The notes: generated by a model not told the origin, from the sequence alone. A stretch of DNA of 64,000 nt from Acidimicrobiia bacterium (GCA_022820805.1 JAJEEV010000009.1:186001-250000), one strand, 5' to 3'. Numbered from the stretch's first letter, positions 35,862 to 44,334 are shown. Numbers and translations are program-made.

Positions 35862-36818
35862 GTGACTGGCTTGGTCGCCGGCGTGCTGGCGGGCGACCGC
35901 ACCGCCCTGGGCCGTGCCATAACCCTGGTGGAGTCGACCCAGCCCGACGACAGGGGCCGCGCCCAGGATCTGCTGTCGCGGTTGCTGCCCCACGCCGGCG
36001 GCGCCCACCGGGTGGGGATCAGCGGCGTTCCCGGTGCGGGCAAGTCGACGTTGATCGACACCCTCGGCACCCGGCTCACCGGGGCCGGCCACCGGGTCGG
36101 GGTGCTCGCGGTGGATCCCTCGAGCATGGTCACCGGCGGTTCGATCCTGGGGGACAAGACCCGCATGGCCCGCCTGGCTGCTGATGAGAACGCATTCATC
36201 CGCCCGTCCCCGTCGGCGGGGACGCTCGGTGGCGTCACCAGCACCACCCCGAATGCGATCACCGTGCTGGAGGCGGCCGGCTACGACGTCGTGCTGGTGG
36301 AGACGATGGGCGTGGGCCAGTCGGAGGCGGCTGTGCATGCGTCGGTCGACTGCCTGTGCGTGCTGGCGCTGGCCGGCGCGGGCGATGAGTTGCAGGCGGT
36401 CAAGCGGGGCCTGCTGGAGCTGGCCGACGTGCTTGCCGTCAACAAGGCCGACGGCGCGGGCGAGCAGGCGGCCCGGCTGGCGGCAGCCGAGCTCCGCCGG
36501 GCCCTGCCGCTGCTCGCCCCGACCAGCGAGGACGGCCCGCCCCCGGTGATGACGGTCTCGGCGCTGACCGGTGCAGGCGTGGACGAGCTGTGGGATCGCA
36601 TCGTCGAGCACCGCCGCCTGCTGGAGTCCTCGGGCGGCCTGGCCCGCCGCCGGGCCCGGGGCCGCCTGGCCTGGATGCAGGTGCTGCTGGAGCGCTCCTT
36701 GCTGGAGCACTTCGAGTCCCGGCCAGGCCTGGCCGGCCGTCGCAGCGAGCTGGAGCAAGCCGTGGAGCAGGGCTCGATCACCCCCGAAGCCGCCGTCGCC
36801 CGACTCCTGGCCCTATAG
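35862..36818 (+). CDS. meaB: methylmalonyl-CoA mutase-associated GTPase
   Basis: 318 residues, SIMIBI-class GTPase. Walker A GVPGAGKST, VLAVDPSS, GDKTRM, VETMGVGQSE (switch region) and NKADG. C-terminal helical arm ends VARLLAL. MeaB loads and protects the adenosylcobalamin of the mutase, using GTP. The GTG start follows the mutase TAG with no gap, confirming the pairing. It converges with the Crp-type regulator gene across 50 bp that contain a short CCGCC/GGCGG hairpin. Confidence 0.92.
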   Translation: MTGLVAGVLAGDRTALGRAITLVESTQPDDRGRAQDLLSRLLPHAGGAHRVGISGVPGAGKSTLIDTLGTRLTGAGHRVGVLAVDPSSMVTGGSILGDKTRMARLAADENAFIRPSPSAGTLGGVTSTTPNAITVLEAAGYDVVLVETMGVGQSEAAVHASVDCLCVLALAGAGDELQAVKRGLLELADVLAVNKADGAGEQAARLAAAELRRALPLLAPTSEDGPPPVMTVSALTGAGVDELWDRIVEHRRLLESSGGLARRRARGRLAWMQVLLERSLLEHFESRPGLAGRRSELEQAVEQGSITPEAAVARLLAL

Positions 36819-36868
36819 GCCTGGTCCTCCTGATCCGCCGCCTGGCGGGCAAGCCAGATGCCAGCGGG

Positions 36869-37579
36869 TCAGCGGGCTCGGATCTCGAGGTTCCGGCGGT
36901 TGGTGATCTTGTAGTGGCGCTGGTCGTGGGTCATCCAGCCCAGCTTCACGAAGGCATGTATGGCCTTGTTCACCCGTTCCCGGCTGGCGCCCACCATCGA
37001 GGCCAACTCCTCCTGGGTTAGAGGCATCTCAAACTCGTCATCGTCGCCGGCCATCTCCAGCAGCCGCTTGGCCGTCCGGCCCATGACATCGAGGAAGACC
37101 GTGTCCGACAGGGCCCGGTCCATGGCCCGCAGCCGCCGCGCCAGCAGCGCCACCGCGCTCCACAGCGCCGAGGGGTTGTTCTCGTACAGGAGCCTCAGCT
37201 CCGCGTACGGGACCATCAGGACCTGGGACTCCTCCAGGGCCCGGGCCTGCGCCGACCGGTTGTAGCCGTCCAGGAAGCCCATCTCGCCGAACAGCTCGCC
37301 CGGACCCAGCACCGCCAGGAGCGACTCGCGCCCGTCGTCTGACTCCTGCGCGATGGCGACCCGGCCCGACAGCACCAGGTAGAACTCGCCGGGCTCGGCT
37401 CCCTCCTCGAACACGACCACGCCCCGGCGCAGCCACTGCACCGAGCCGGCGGCGGCGATGTGGTCCAGCTGCTCATCATCGAGCCTGGCGAAGAGGATCG
37501 TCTCCCGCAGCGCCTCCCGCAGCGCGGTCGGAGAGGCCTCGATCGCGGCTTCGGAAGCTGTGGGGGTGGTGTCGGACAT
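36869..37579 (-). CDS. Crp/Fnr family transcriptional regulator
   Basis: 236 residues. Cyclic-nucleotide-binding fold: LDHIAAAGSVQWLRRGVVVFEEG and LSGRVAIAQESDDGRESLLAVLGPGELFGEMGFLDGYNR region (the PGELFGEM phosphate-binding cassette, with Arg in NRSAQARAL). A long dimer helix, then a winged helix: LTQEELASMVGASRERVNKAIHAF. It probably binds cAMP and controls transcription. ATG at 37579 lies 23 bp from ispD on the other strand, so both promoters overlap and the regulator may control ispD or itself. In many actinobacteria CarD occupies this place. Confidence 0.9.
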   Translation of the reverse strand: MSDTTPTASEAAIEASPTALREALRETILFARLDDEQLDHIAAAGSVQWLRRGVVVFEEGAEPGEFYLVLSGRVAIAQESDDGRESLLAVLGPGELFGEMGFLDGYNRSAQARALEESQVLMVPYAELRLLYENNPSALWSAVALLARRLRAMDRALSDTVFLDVMGRTAKRLLEMAGDDDEFEMPLTQEELASMVGASRERVNKAIHAFVKLGWMTHDQRHYKITNRRNLEIRAR

Positions 37580-37602
37580 GGCAACGGCCCACACTAGTAG
37601 CG

Positions 37603-38334
37603 GTGGATTCGACTGATCGCGAGCAGCAGGACTCGCCGGGCACGGGCGTGTGGGCCATCGTGGTGGCCGCCGGCGAGGGGCACCGCTTCGGCGGTGCGAA
37701 GCAGTTCCAGCCCCTCGGGGATCGCTGCGTGCTCGACTGGGCCGTGCATGGCGCCGCTCGCTCGTGCCAGGGCGTGGTGGTCGTGCTGCCCGAGTCCCGG
37801 ACCGTCGGCGAGGGCGCCTGGTCGCCGGCCCCGGACGCCTCCGGTGACAGCGTTGGCGAGGTCGTGGCGATCGCCGGCGGGGTGCTGCGCTCCGACTCGG
37901 TGCGCTGCGGGCTGAGCCTCGTGCCCGGCGACGCCGAGATCGTGCTGGTCCACGACGGCGCCCGCCCGCTGGCCGGCGACTCGGTGTACATGCGGGTGAT
38001 CCAGGCTGTGCGCGGCGGCGCCGACGGTGCCGTCCCCGTGATCGACCTGACCGACACGATCCGGCGCCGCGACGGCGCAGCCGCCGACCGCAGAGACCTC
38101 GTGGCCGTGCAGACGCCCCAGGCATTCCGGGCCGACGTGCTGCGGGCCGCGCATGCCGGGGGAGCGGACGCCACCGACGACGCCACGCTGGTGGAGGCAG
38201 CCGGCGGGACGGTGGCGATGGTGGCGGGCGACAGCCGCAACCTCAAGATCACCGAGCCCCACGATCTGACCGTGGCTGAGGCGCTGCTGGGTGCCGGCGA
38301 CCGGCTCGGCACTCCGGGAGGCGATCATGGCTGA
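37603..38334 (+). CDS. ispD: 2-C-methyl-D-erythritol 4-phosphate cytidylyltransferase
   Basis: 243 residues. VWAIVVAAGEGHRFGGAKQF (CTP loop), VLVHDGARPL, VQTPQAFRADVL, TDDATLVEAAGG and NLKITEPHDL are the IspD pattern. It makes CDP-methylerythritol in the MEP isoprenoid pathway. GTG start; a weak -10-like stretch (acactagtag) precedes it. A ~25-residue insertion around residues 66-85 (GEGAWSPAPDASGDSVGE) makes the loop longer than usual. It overlaps ispF by 8 bp. Confidence 0.92.
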   Translation: MDSTDREQQDSPGTGVWAIVVAAGEGHRFGGAKQFQPLGDRCVLDWAVHGAARSCQGVVVVLPESRTVGEGAWSPAPDASGDSVGEVVAIAGGVLRSDSVRCGLSLVPGDAEIVLVHDGARPLAGDSVYMRVIQAVRGGADGAVPVIDLTDTIRRRDGAAADRRDLVAVQTPQAFRADVLRAAHAGGADATDDATLVEAAGGTVAMVAGDSRNLKITEPHDLTVAEALLGAGDRLGTPGGDHG

Positions 38335-38833
38335 TCACGGCATGAGGGTGGGGCAGGGATTCGACGTCCACCGCTACAGCGACGACCCCGACCGGTCGCT
38401 GGTGCTGGGTGGTGTGCGGTTCGAGGGCGAGCGCGGCCTTCACGGCCATTCCGACGCCGACGCCGTCGCCCACGCCTGCATCGATGCGCTGCTGGCCGCG
38501 GCCGGCCTCGGAGACATCGGGCAGCTCTTCAGCGACACCGACCCTGCCTGGGCCGGCGCCGACAGCCTCGAGTTGCTGCGCCTGGCTGCCGGTGCCGTTC
38601 GCGACGCCGGATGGGATCCCGTCAACGTGTCGTGCAGCGTGGTGATCGACGCTCCCCGGATCGCCCCTCACCGCGACACCATGCGGGACCGCCTCAGCGC
38701 TGCGGCCGGCGCGCCTATCACCGTCACCGCCCGCCACAGCGAGGGCGTCGGGGCACTGGGAAGGCGCGAAGGCGTGGCCGCATGGGCGGTCGCTCTGGTG
38801 GCCCGCCAGCCCGGTACCGGTGAGCCGTCCTAG
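38327..38833 (+). CDS. ispF: 2-C-methyl-D-erythritol 2,4-cyclodiphosphate synthase
   Basis: 168 residues. MRVGQGFDVHRY (metal Asp and His), LHGHSDADAVAHACIDALL, GDIGQLFSDTDPAWAGADS and TARHSEGVGALGRREGVAAW cover the trimeric IspF fold. It cyclises CDP-ME 2-phosphate to MEcPP. ATG has a GGGAGG ribosome binding site and starts inside the last codons of ispD. The stop overlaps the GTG of the RNA methyltransferase gene by 14 bp, so all three are in one unit. Confidence 0.93.
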   Translation: MADHGMRVGQGFDVHRYSDDPDRSLVLGGVRFEGERGLHGHSDADAVAHACIDALLAAAGLGDIGQLFSDTDPAWAGADSLELLRLAAGAVRDAGWDPVNVSCSVVIDAPRIAPHRDTMRDRLSAAAGAPITVTARHSEGVGALGRREGVAAWAVALVARQPGTGEPS

Positions 38834-39728
38834 CCGGTCGCGGCGCCCGCGGTCGGGGCGCTCGGGGCCGGGTCGCTCGGGTCGCCCGGGACCAGGGCCG
38901 GGGTCGAAGGGTCGCTCGGGGCCGGGGCGGCCGGATCGCGGCGCCGGTTCCGCGAAGCCCCCGGATCGGGACCGCGGCGGCCTGGGCGGGGAGCAGGTGG
39001 AGGGGCGCCAGGCGGTTCGCGAGCTGCTGTTGGCGGGACGGCGAAGGACCCGGACGGTGCTGCTGGCCCGGGGTCTGGACCCGGCCCCGATCGTCGAGCA
39101 CATCGTCGAGCTGGCTCGTGAGCAGCGCGCCAGCGTCCGGGAGGTGAGCCGCTCCGAGCTGGACGCCACCGCCCGCACCGAGGCGCCCCAGGGTGTGGTC
39201 GCCCTCGCTGACCCTCTGCCCGAGTCGGACCTGATCGATCTGGTCGAGGAGCCCGGCGCCGGAGCCGCGGGACGCGCCCCGTTCCTGCTGGTTCTCGACG
39301 GCATCACCGATCCGGGCAACTTCGGCGCGGTGCTACGCACTGCGGAGTGCGCCGGCGTGACCGGGATCGTGCTGCGGAGCCACCGCTCGGCCCGGATCAC
39401 ACCGACCGTGGCCAAGGCGGCCGCCGGCGCGGTGGAGCACCTGCCGTTCGCGGTGGTGGGCGGCATCCCCGCCGCGCTGCGCACCTTGAGCAGCCGGGAC
39501 GTGTGGACTGTCGGGCTCGATGCAGCGGGGCCACGGCCCCTACACGAGCTCGACCTGTCGGGTGAGGCGGTTGCTCTCGTGCTCGGATCCGAGGGCAAGG
39601 GCCTGTCGCGGCTCGTCGCTCAACGCTGCGATGTGCTGGCGTCGATCCCGCTGCGGGGGACGCTGGGTTCACTCAACGTATCCGCCGCCGCGGCGGTGGC
39701 CTGCTTCGAGATCGCCCGCCGCCGCTGA
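38820..39728 (+). CDS. rlmB: 23S rRNA 2'-O-ribose methyltransferase, RlmB/TrmH family
   Basis: 302 residues. The first ~58 are a disordered Arg/Gly/Pro tail; then the substrate-binding domain (VEGRQAVRELLLAGRR) and the SPOUT knot: VLDGITDPGNFGAVLRTAE, VLGSEGKGLSR and PLRGTLGSLNVSAAAAVA. It methylates a ribose 2'-OH, most likely G2251-equivalent in 23S rRNA. The GTG overlaps ispF. In many actinobacteria cysS lies between ispF and this gene; here it does not. Confidence 0.88.
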   Translation: MSRPSRSRRPRSGRSGPGRSGRPGPGPGSKGRSGPGRPDRGAGSAKPPDRDRGGLGGEQVEGRQAVRELLLAGRRRTRTVLLARGLDPAPIVEHIVELAREQRASVREVSRSELDATARTEAPQGVVALADPLPESDLIDLVEEPGAGAAGRAPFLLVLDGITDPGNFGAVLRTAECAGVTGIVLRSHRSARITPTVAKAAAGAVEHLPFAVVGGIPAALRTLSSRDVWTVGLDAAGPRPLHELDLSGEAVALVLGSEGKGLSRLVAQRCDVLASIPLRGTLGSLNVSAAAAVACFEIARRR

Positions 39729-39802
39729 CCCCTCCAGCCGCGTCTGGCTGTGTCGAGTCGCCGCTCGCCGGGTCTGGCTGCGTCTGACGACGGTCGGCTG
39801 GT

Positions 39803-41083
39803 CTAGCTGCCGCTGGCGATGTCGGCCAGCGCGGCGGCTGCCTCGGCGGGGCGACCTGCGATGATGCCGTCCACGCCCAGAGCGAGTAGGCCGGCGTAGA
39901 ACTCGCGGGTCTCGACCACGTCGGTGCCGCTGAGCCACACCCACACCTCGAGGCCCTCGCTGTGCACCCTGTCGACGGTGTCGGCCGTCACCACCTCGAT
40001 GCCCGCGTAGGTGAACGGCACCTGGATCACCGCTTGCTGCGGGCCCAGGGACTGTCCTTCCAGGAACCAGGCGACCAGCGTCGCCTCGCCGGGGGTGGTC
40101 GCCACCGAGGGGGCGAACCGGCTGAACGCCTCCAGCACCTCGTCGCTGAACGAGGCCACGATCACGGAGTCCTGGCGGCCCAGTTCGGTGATCTCGGCCG
40201 CCAGCACTTCGGCCGCGGCGATGCCGGACGCGGGATCCTCCTCGCCGGCGGCGTTGCGCTGGAGCTTGATCTCCACGTCGAGGACGTGGTGGGGGAACCG
40301 CTGGGCCACCTCCCGGAACGTGGCCACCCTGAAGTCGTCGGGCCCGAAGCCCTCCGGCGGCTCGACCGCGCCGGTGCGCACGCCCCGGAACACGTAGTCG
40401 GAAGCCGGCAGGGTCTGGTCGCCCCACAGGCCGGCCACGAACCAGTGGGCGTTGTCGAGGGCCTGGATCTCCGCCAGCGTCAGCCCGGCCACCGGGCCGG
40501 TGGTCTCGGTGGTGCGGTCGACGGTGTCGTCGTGCTGGACGATCAGAGTGCCGTCGGCGGTCAGCATCACGTCGAGTTCGAGGATGTCGGATCCGGCGAG
40601 CGCGGCCTGTGTGTAGGCGTAGATGGTGGAGTGCGGGTAGTCCTGATCACCGCCGGCATGGGCGATCACCAGAGGACGGTCGAGTTCGATCAGCGCTCCC
40701 AGCGTCGACGCCTCCGGCACAGGTATGGCGACGGTAGTGGTGGTCGGCGGTGCCTCGGTGGTGGTCGGCGGCGCCGACGTGGTGGCCGGGCTGGTGGCGG
40801 TGGCCGGGGTCGTGGTAGCCGGTGGGTCGGTGGTGGTCGTCGTGGCCGGCGCGGTCGTGGTCGCTGTCGCGGTGGTGGTGGGAGGGCTCGTCGTCGGGGC
40901 GGCCTCGCTGGAAGCGGTCGCTGCGGCGGTAGTCGCGGTCGCGGCATCCTCCGACGGCGCTGTCTCGCCGCCGGAGTCCCCGCACCCCGCGGCTGCCAAG
41001 ACCGTGACCGCGACAAGGCCGGCGATCAGCGACGCCCTCCGCCGCCGCCGGCCCGGAGCCGTACCCCCATCCGTTCCCACCAT
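39803..41083 (-). CDS. glycerophosphodiester phosphodiesterase family lipoprotein
   Basis: 426 residues. Lipoprotein signal: RRRRRASLIAGLVAVTVLAAAGC, Cys34. Residues ~45-118 are a Thr/Pro/Ala linker that should span the cell wall. The GDPD barrel follows: VIAHAGGDQDYPHSTIYAY near residue 140, ILELDVMLTADGTLIVQHDD and ending GIIAGRPAEA. The usual AHRG...PENT start is AHAGG...PHST here, so the conserved Arg and Glu are replaced, as in a divergent subfamily; the ExD and second His remain. Likely splits a glycerophosphodiester outside the cell. ATG at 41083 has a TAGGGT box 8 nt upstream. Paired-repeat element lies upstream. Confidence 0.83.
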   Translation of the reverse strand: MVGTDGGTAPGRRRRRASLIAGLVAVTVLAAAGCGDSGGETAPSEDAATATTAAATASSEAAPTTSPPTTTATATTTAPATTTTTDPPATTTPATATSPATTSAPPTTTEAPPTTTTVAIPVPEASTLGALIELDRPLVIAHAGGDQDYPHSTIYAYTQAALAGSDILELDVMLTADGTLIVQHDDTVDRTTETTGPVAGLTLAEIQALDNAHWFVAGLWGDQTLPASDYVFRGVRTGAVEPPEGFGPDDFRVATFREVAQRFPHHVLDVEIKLQRNAAGEEDPASGIAAAEVLAAEITELGRQDSVIVASFSDEVLEAFSRFAPSVATTPGEATLVAWFLEGQSLGPQQAVIQVPFTYAGIEVVTADTVDRVHSEGLEVWVWLSGTDVVETREFYAGLLALGVDGIIAGRPAEAAAALADIASGS

Positions 41084-41091
41084 CCACGCCG

Positions 41092-41097
41092 ACCCTA
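41092..41097 (-). promoter_or_regulatory. -10 box for GDPD lipoprotein gene
   Basis: TAGGGT on the minus strand, 8 nt before the ATG. The paired-repeat element begins 9 bp further upstream, so it overlaps the expected -35 region. Confidence 0.4.
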
Positions 41098-41105
41098 CCT
41101 GACCG

Positions 41106-41312
41106 GAATTGGCGGTGTTTTGCACGGCTGGCGTGCGTTGTGCTGCCAATTCGGGTGTCCGGCCGGCGGGTCCTGTCGTCGAGCCCGTTCGACCGATAGG
41201 GCTTCGCCCTATCGTCGGCCGTCCGGACTCGCCGCCACCCGCCGGCCTGATGCTCGGGGCTTCAGAATTGGCGGTGTTTTGCACGGCTGGCGTGCGTTGT
41301 GCTGCCAGTTCG
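41106..41312 (+). repeat. paired-repeat element, copy 1 (207 bp)
   Basis: Two 48-bp units (41106-41153 and 41265-41312), each GAATTGGCGGTG...GCTGCC(A)(A/G)TTCG, flank a ~110-bp spacer. The spacer contains a perfect hairpin CGATAGGGC-ttc-GCCCTATCG at 41194-41214. The whole array recurs in reverse orientation at 46030-46238, spacer included. It fills most of the 313 bp between the divergent GDPD and SDR genes. No ORF of note. Confidence 0.8.
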
Positions 41313-41396
41313 GCTGGCTGGGGGACGGGCGACGGCGGCGTCTGTCATGATGGCGGCGCATTGTGAGCCGGAGCGAGCACTGGGAGGACGTCGACC

Positions 41397-42194
41397 ATGC
41401 CGATGAGCACCGACCGCTTGACTGAACTGTTCGGACTGGAGGGCAAGACGGCTGTCGTCACCGGCGGGAGTCGCGGCATCGGCCGCATGATCGCCGGCGG
41501 CCTGCTCGACGCCGGCTGCCGTGTGATCATCTCGGCCCGCAAGGCCGATCAACTCACCGAGGCCGCCGGGGCGTTGTCGGCCCGCGGCCCGTGCGAGGCC
41601 GTGCAGGCCGACCTGTCCACGCCGGAGGGCTGCCAGGCGCTGGCCGCCACCGTGCGGGAGCGGGTGGACTCGCTGGACGTCCTGGTGAACAACGCCGGGG
41701 CGAGCTGGGGGGCGCCGCTGGACGAGTTCCCGGTGCACGGCTGGGACAAGGTGATGGACACCAACGTGAGGGGCCCGTTCCTGCTCACCCAGCAGCTGCT
41801 GGACCTGCTGCGGGCGGCGGCCAGCGCCGGGGATCCGGCCAGGGTGGTCAACGTCGCCTCGGTCGACGGCCTGAAGGTGCCCGACATGGAGACTTACTCG
41901 TACTCGGCGTCGAAGGCCGGGATCATCCACCTCACCCGGCATCTGGCCAAACGGCTGGCGCCCGAACACATCACCGTCAACGCCATCGCACCGGGCCCGT
42001 TCGACTCGAAGATGATGGCGTTCATCCTCGACAACCCCAAGGCCCGGAGCGCGCTGGCGGACCAGGTTCCGCTGGGACGGATCGGTGAGCCCGACGACAT
42101 GGCCGGCGCCGCCGTCTACCTGGCGTCGCGGGCCGGGTCGTACATCACCGGCGTCACCGTGCCCGTAGCCGGAGGCATCGCCTTCGCCGACTGA
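41397..42194 (+). CDS. SDR family oxidoreductase
   Basis: 265 residues, classical SDR. TAVVTGGSRGIGRMIAGGLL (cofactor loop), ISARKADQL with Arg/Lys after beta2 (suggests NADP), VNNAGASWG, NVASVDG and YSYSASKAGIIHLTRHLAK (Tyr/Lys). The start LFGLEGKTAVVTGG and end GSYITGVTVPVAGGIAFAD resemble rhamnolipid/FabG-like reductases. ATG has GGGAGGACG upstream. The substrate is unknown. Divergent from the GDPD gene across the paired-repeat element. Confidence 0.87.
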   Translation: MPMSTDRLTELFGLEGKTAVVTGGSRGIGRMIAGGLLDAGCRVIISARKADQLTEAAGALSARGPCEAVQADLSTPEGCQALAATVRERVDSLDVLVNNAGASWGAPLDEFPVHGWDKVMDTNVRGPFLLTQQLLDLLRAAASAGDPARVVNVASVDGLKVPDMETYSYSASKAGIIHLTRHLAKRLAPEHITVNAIAPGPFDSKMMAFILDNPKARSALADQVPLGRIGEPDDMAGAAVYLASRAGSYITGVTVPVAGGIAFAD

Positions 42195-42281
42195 CCCGCC
42201 CGCGCCGGTCGCGCCGTCAGCCACCGGGCTGGCGGGCACGACCTGCTGTCAGTATCCGCGCACGACGGCTGACGGCGATGG

Positions 42282-42287
42282 CATACT
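42282..42287 (+). promoter_or_regulatory. -10 box for retropepsin-associated gene pair
   Basis: CATACT, 7 nt before the ATG at 42295, with no ribosome binding site. Probably a leaderless transcript. Confidence 0.45.
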
Positions 42288-42294
42288 CGGGCCG

Positions 42295-42555
42295 ATGGTT
42301 CCCGACCCGGTCATCGAGCGCCTGGAAGCGGCCTTCGAACGTCGCCGCGCCAAGATGCTGAAGGACCACGAGGGCGAGTGGGCTCTCATGATCTACCGTC
42401 GCGTCAGCGAACCGACGTCATTCTTCGACACACAGAGCGAAGCAGTGCGGGCGGGTTTCAGAAGGGCGCGAGGTCAGCGCTTCCTCGTGAAGCAGGTGCT
42501 GCAGCAGGACCGCGAGATCTTCATTCCCTGGCTGCAGCTTGTCGACCAGTCCTGA
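42295..42555 (+). CDS. small protein preceding a retropepsin-like gene
   Basis: 86 residues. A charged N-terminal helix (ERLEAAFERRRAKMLKDH) leads to EGEWALMIYRRVSEPTSFFDTQSEAV and a basic AGFRRARGQRFLVKQVLQQD segment. The pattern of a short strand pair followed by a helix is reminiscent of DUF5678-type proteins that often sit before bacterial retropepsins, but I am not certain. It overlaps the next gene by 17 bp. Codon use has clearly more A/T in third positions than the neighbours, consistent with transfer. Confidence 0.6.
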   Translation: MVPDPVIERLEAAFERRRAKMLKDHEGEWALMIYRRVSEPTSFFDTQSEAVRAGFRRARGQRFLVKQVLQQDREIFIPWLQLVDQS

Positions 42556-43009
42556 CGAGTTCCGGTACGCCCGTCTAGAGGGCCGTATCGAGGCATCGGC
42601 CGGTGCCTTGGTCCCAGTCGAGGTCGGCGTGCCCCGCTACGAGGTCGAGCAGTTCCATGAGGAGGCCAGGGAGGTACCGCTTCCGCGGCGGGGAGTCGGC
42701 AGGATCGACTCTGCGGCAGACGTGTCATGCGTCAAAGTGGAGATAGTCGAGTACCTCCGAGTCCCACAGATCGGCACGCAACTCGTGAACACAGCAGCGG
42801 GATCAGTGCAGCGCGGCGTCTACCCAATAACCGTGACGATGGGCTGGAACTCGGCGAGTCCGCCCGATGCCATCGATCTTCAAGTGATCGCCATGGGTAT
42901 CCGAGACGTGGACATGCTTGTCGGGCGCGACGTGCTCCGTCTCGGCGAACTTGTCTGGTACGGCCCCGACGCACGGTTCGAGTGGGTGTTGCCTAGCGGT
43001 CGTGGTTGA
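42539..43009 (+). CDS. retropepsin-like aspartyl protease domain protein
   Basis: 156 residues from a TTG start. The layout is retropepsin-like: a first beta layer (ALVPVEVGVPRYE), an active-site-like RIDSAADVSCVKVEIVEYL, flap region QRGVYPITVTMGW and a C-terminal DLQVIAMGIRDVDMLVGRDVL, matching the usual LIDTGA...LLGRDxL pattern. The catalytic triplet is Asp-Ser-Ala rather than Asp-Thr/Ser-Gly, so activity is uncertain. A dimer would be needed. It overlaps the 86-residue protein gene; the two likely work together. Low third-position GC suggests acquisition. Confidence 0.6.
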   Translation: MSTSPDEFRYARLEGRIEASAGALVPVEVGVPRYEVEQFHEEAREVPLPRRGVGRIDSAADVSCVKVEIVEYLRVPQIGTQLVNTAAGSVQRGVYPITVTMGWNSASPPDAIDLQVIAMGIRDVDMLVGRDVLRLGELVWYGPDARFEWVLPSGRG

Positions 43010-43110
43010 CTGATGCTCACCACCGACGCTCGGCCGCTGACCGGGACTGACCGAGCGCAACCGGAAGGATCAAGACGATGAAGCTGGGGTTGACCCCCGG
43101 CCGGACACCG

Positions 43111-43158
43111 GAATTGGCAGTGAAACGCACGCTAGCCGTGCAAAATGCTGCCAATTCG
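43111..43158 (-). repeat. 48-bp inverted-repeat unit 4 (single)
   Basis: GAATTGGCAGTG...ATGCTGCCAATTC, oriented opposite to the units at 33260 and 41106. It lies in the 189 bp gap between the retropepsin-like gene and the convergent IMPDH-family gene, 41 bp from the latter's stop. The rest of this gap shows nothing recognisable. Confidence 0.75.
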
Positions 43159-43198
43159 CCGGGTGGAGGGGGCGGCGGAAGGGGGCGGAAGGGGCGCG

Positions 43199-44260
43199 CT
43201 AGCGGGTGGTGAAGGTGGCGTGGGGCAGGCTCTCGACCACGCCCTGAGGGGTGACGGCCATGAACTCCGCCAGCTCCCAGAACTCCCGCAGCGTGCTGGC
43301 GTTGGTGTAGCTCATGGCGCTGCGGAGGCCGGCCATCAGCTGGTGCACGAGCTTGGCGACCTCGCCCTTGTAGGGCACGGTGCCCTCGACGCCCTCGGGG
43401 GCACGGTACGACAGGTACTCCTCGTCGAGGTCCTCGCCGGCCCGGTCGGCCCGGGCCTGGACCGCCTCGAAGCTGGCCATGCCCCGGATGCGCTTCTGGA
43501 GTCCCGCCGAGCCCTGCTCCACCTCGCCGGGACTCTCCTTGGTGCCGGCCAGCATGCTGCCGACCATCACCGTGGACGCGCCCGCGGCCAGTGCCTTGGC
43601 GATATCGCCCGAGCTGCGGATCCCGCCGTCGGCTATGACGGGCACACCGACCGGGGCCACGTCGGCAATGGCGGTCAGCTGGGGCACGCCGACACCGGCC
43701 ACGGTCCGGGTGGTGCAGACCCCGCCCGGGCCGACTCCCACCTTCACGGCGTCGGCCCCGGCGTCGGCAAGGTCGGCGGCGCCGTCGTAGGTGGCGACGT
43801 TGCCGGCCACCACGTCGATGTCGGCGAAATGGTCCTTGAGGGCCCGCACCCCGTCGATGGCGTGGTCCGAATGGCCGTGGGCGATGTCGAGCACCAGCGC
43901 GTCGGCGCCTGCGGCCACCAGGGACTTCGCCCGCTCGAGCATGTCGCGGTCAGTTCCCACCGCGGCGCCGACAACCAGATCGGCGCCGGCGTCCTTCACC
44001 ATGTCGATCTGATCGGCCTGGGCGCCGATGGGCATGAAGCGGTGCACGATCCCGATCCCGCCGAGGCGGGCCATGGCCACAGCCATCTCGTGCTCGCAGA
44101 CCGTGTCCATGTTGGCGGCTACCACCGGGATGCCCAGCTGGATGCGCCTCGACAGCCGGGTGCAGACCGACACGTCCTGGCGGGACCTGATCGCGGACCG
44201 CCTAGGGACGATCAGCACGTCGTCGAAGGTGAGTCCCGTGCGGATCTGTCCCAATCCCAT
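43199..44260 (-). CDS. IMP dehydrogenase/GMP reductase family protein without CBS domains
   Basis: 353 residues, a single TIM barrel. [13 protein letters not shown] opens; [61 protein letters not shown] (Cys182, which forms the thio-intermediate), [20 protein letters not shown] and [15 protein letters not shown] follow. The conserved Ser of GPGSxCTTR is Gly here. Length fits GMP reductase, but several motifs lean to IMP dehydrogenase lacking the CBS pair, so the reaction (IMP to XMP or GMP to IMP) is undecided. Start ATG; TAGGTT lies 9 nt upstream. Confidence 0.8.
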   Translation of the reverse strand: MGLGQIRTGLTFDDVLIVPRRSAIRSRQDVSVCTRLSRRIQLGIPVVAANMDTVCEHEMAVAMARLGGIGIVHRFMPIGAQADQIDMVKDAGADLVVGAAVGTDRDMLERAKSLVAAGADALVLDIAHGHSDHAIDGVRALKDHFADIDVVAGNVATYDGAADLADAGADAVKVGVGPGGVCTTRTVAGVGVPQLTAIADVAPVGVPVIADGGIRSSGDIAKALAAGASTVMVGSMLAGTKESPGEVEQGSAGLQKRIRGMASFEAVQARADRAGEDLDEEYLSYRAPEGVEGTVPYKGEVAKLVHQLMAGLRSAMSYTNASTLREFWELAEFMAVTPQGVVESLPHATFTTR

Positions 44261-44334
44261 GACGTCGCCAACCTACAGCACGCGGTCGACCCTGGCCGGC
44301 AGGGCGAGGCCCCGATCGTGCTCGAGCGAGTTGC

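Noticed and set aside
36869-38125. Longer N-terminus for the Crp-type regulator reaching into ispD.
   Set aside because: The extra ~180 residues are Arg-rich antisense of ispD; ATG 37579 gives the standard family length.
41194-41214. Hairpin CGATAGGGC-ttc-GCCCTATCG as an intrinsic terminator.
   Set aside because: No T run follows, it lies between divergent genes, and it is part of a repeated array.
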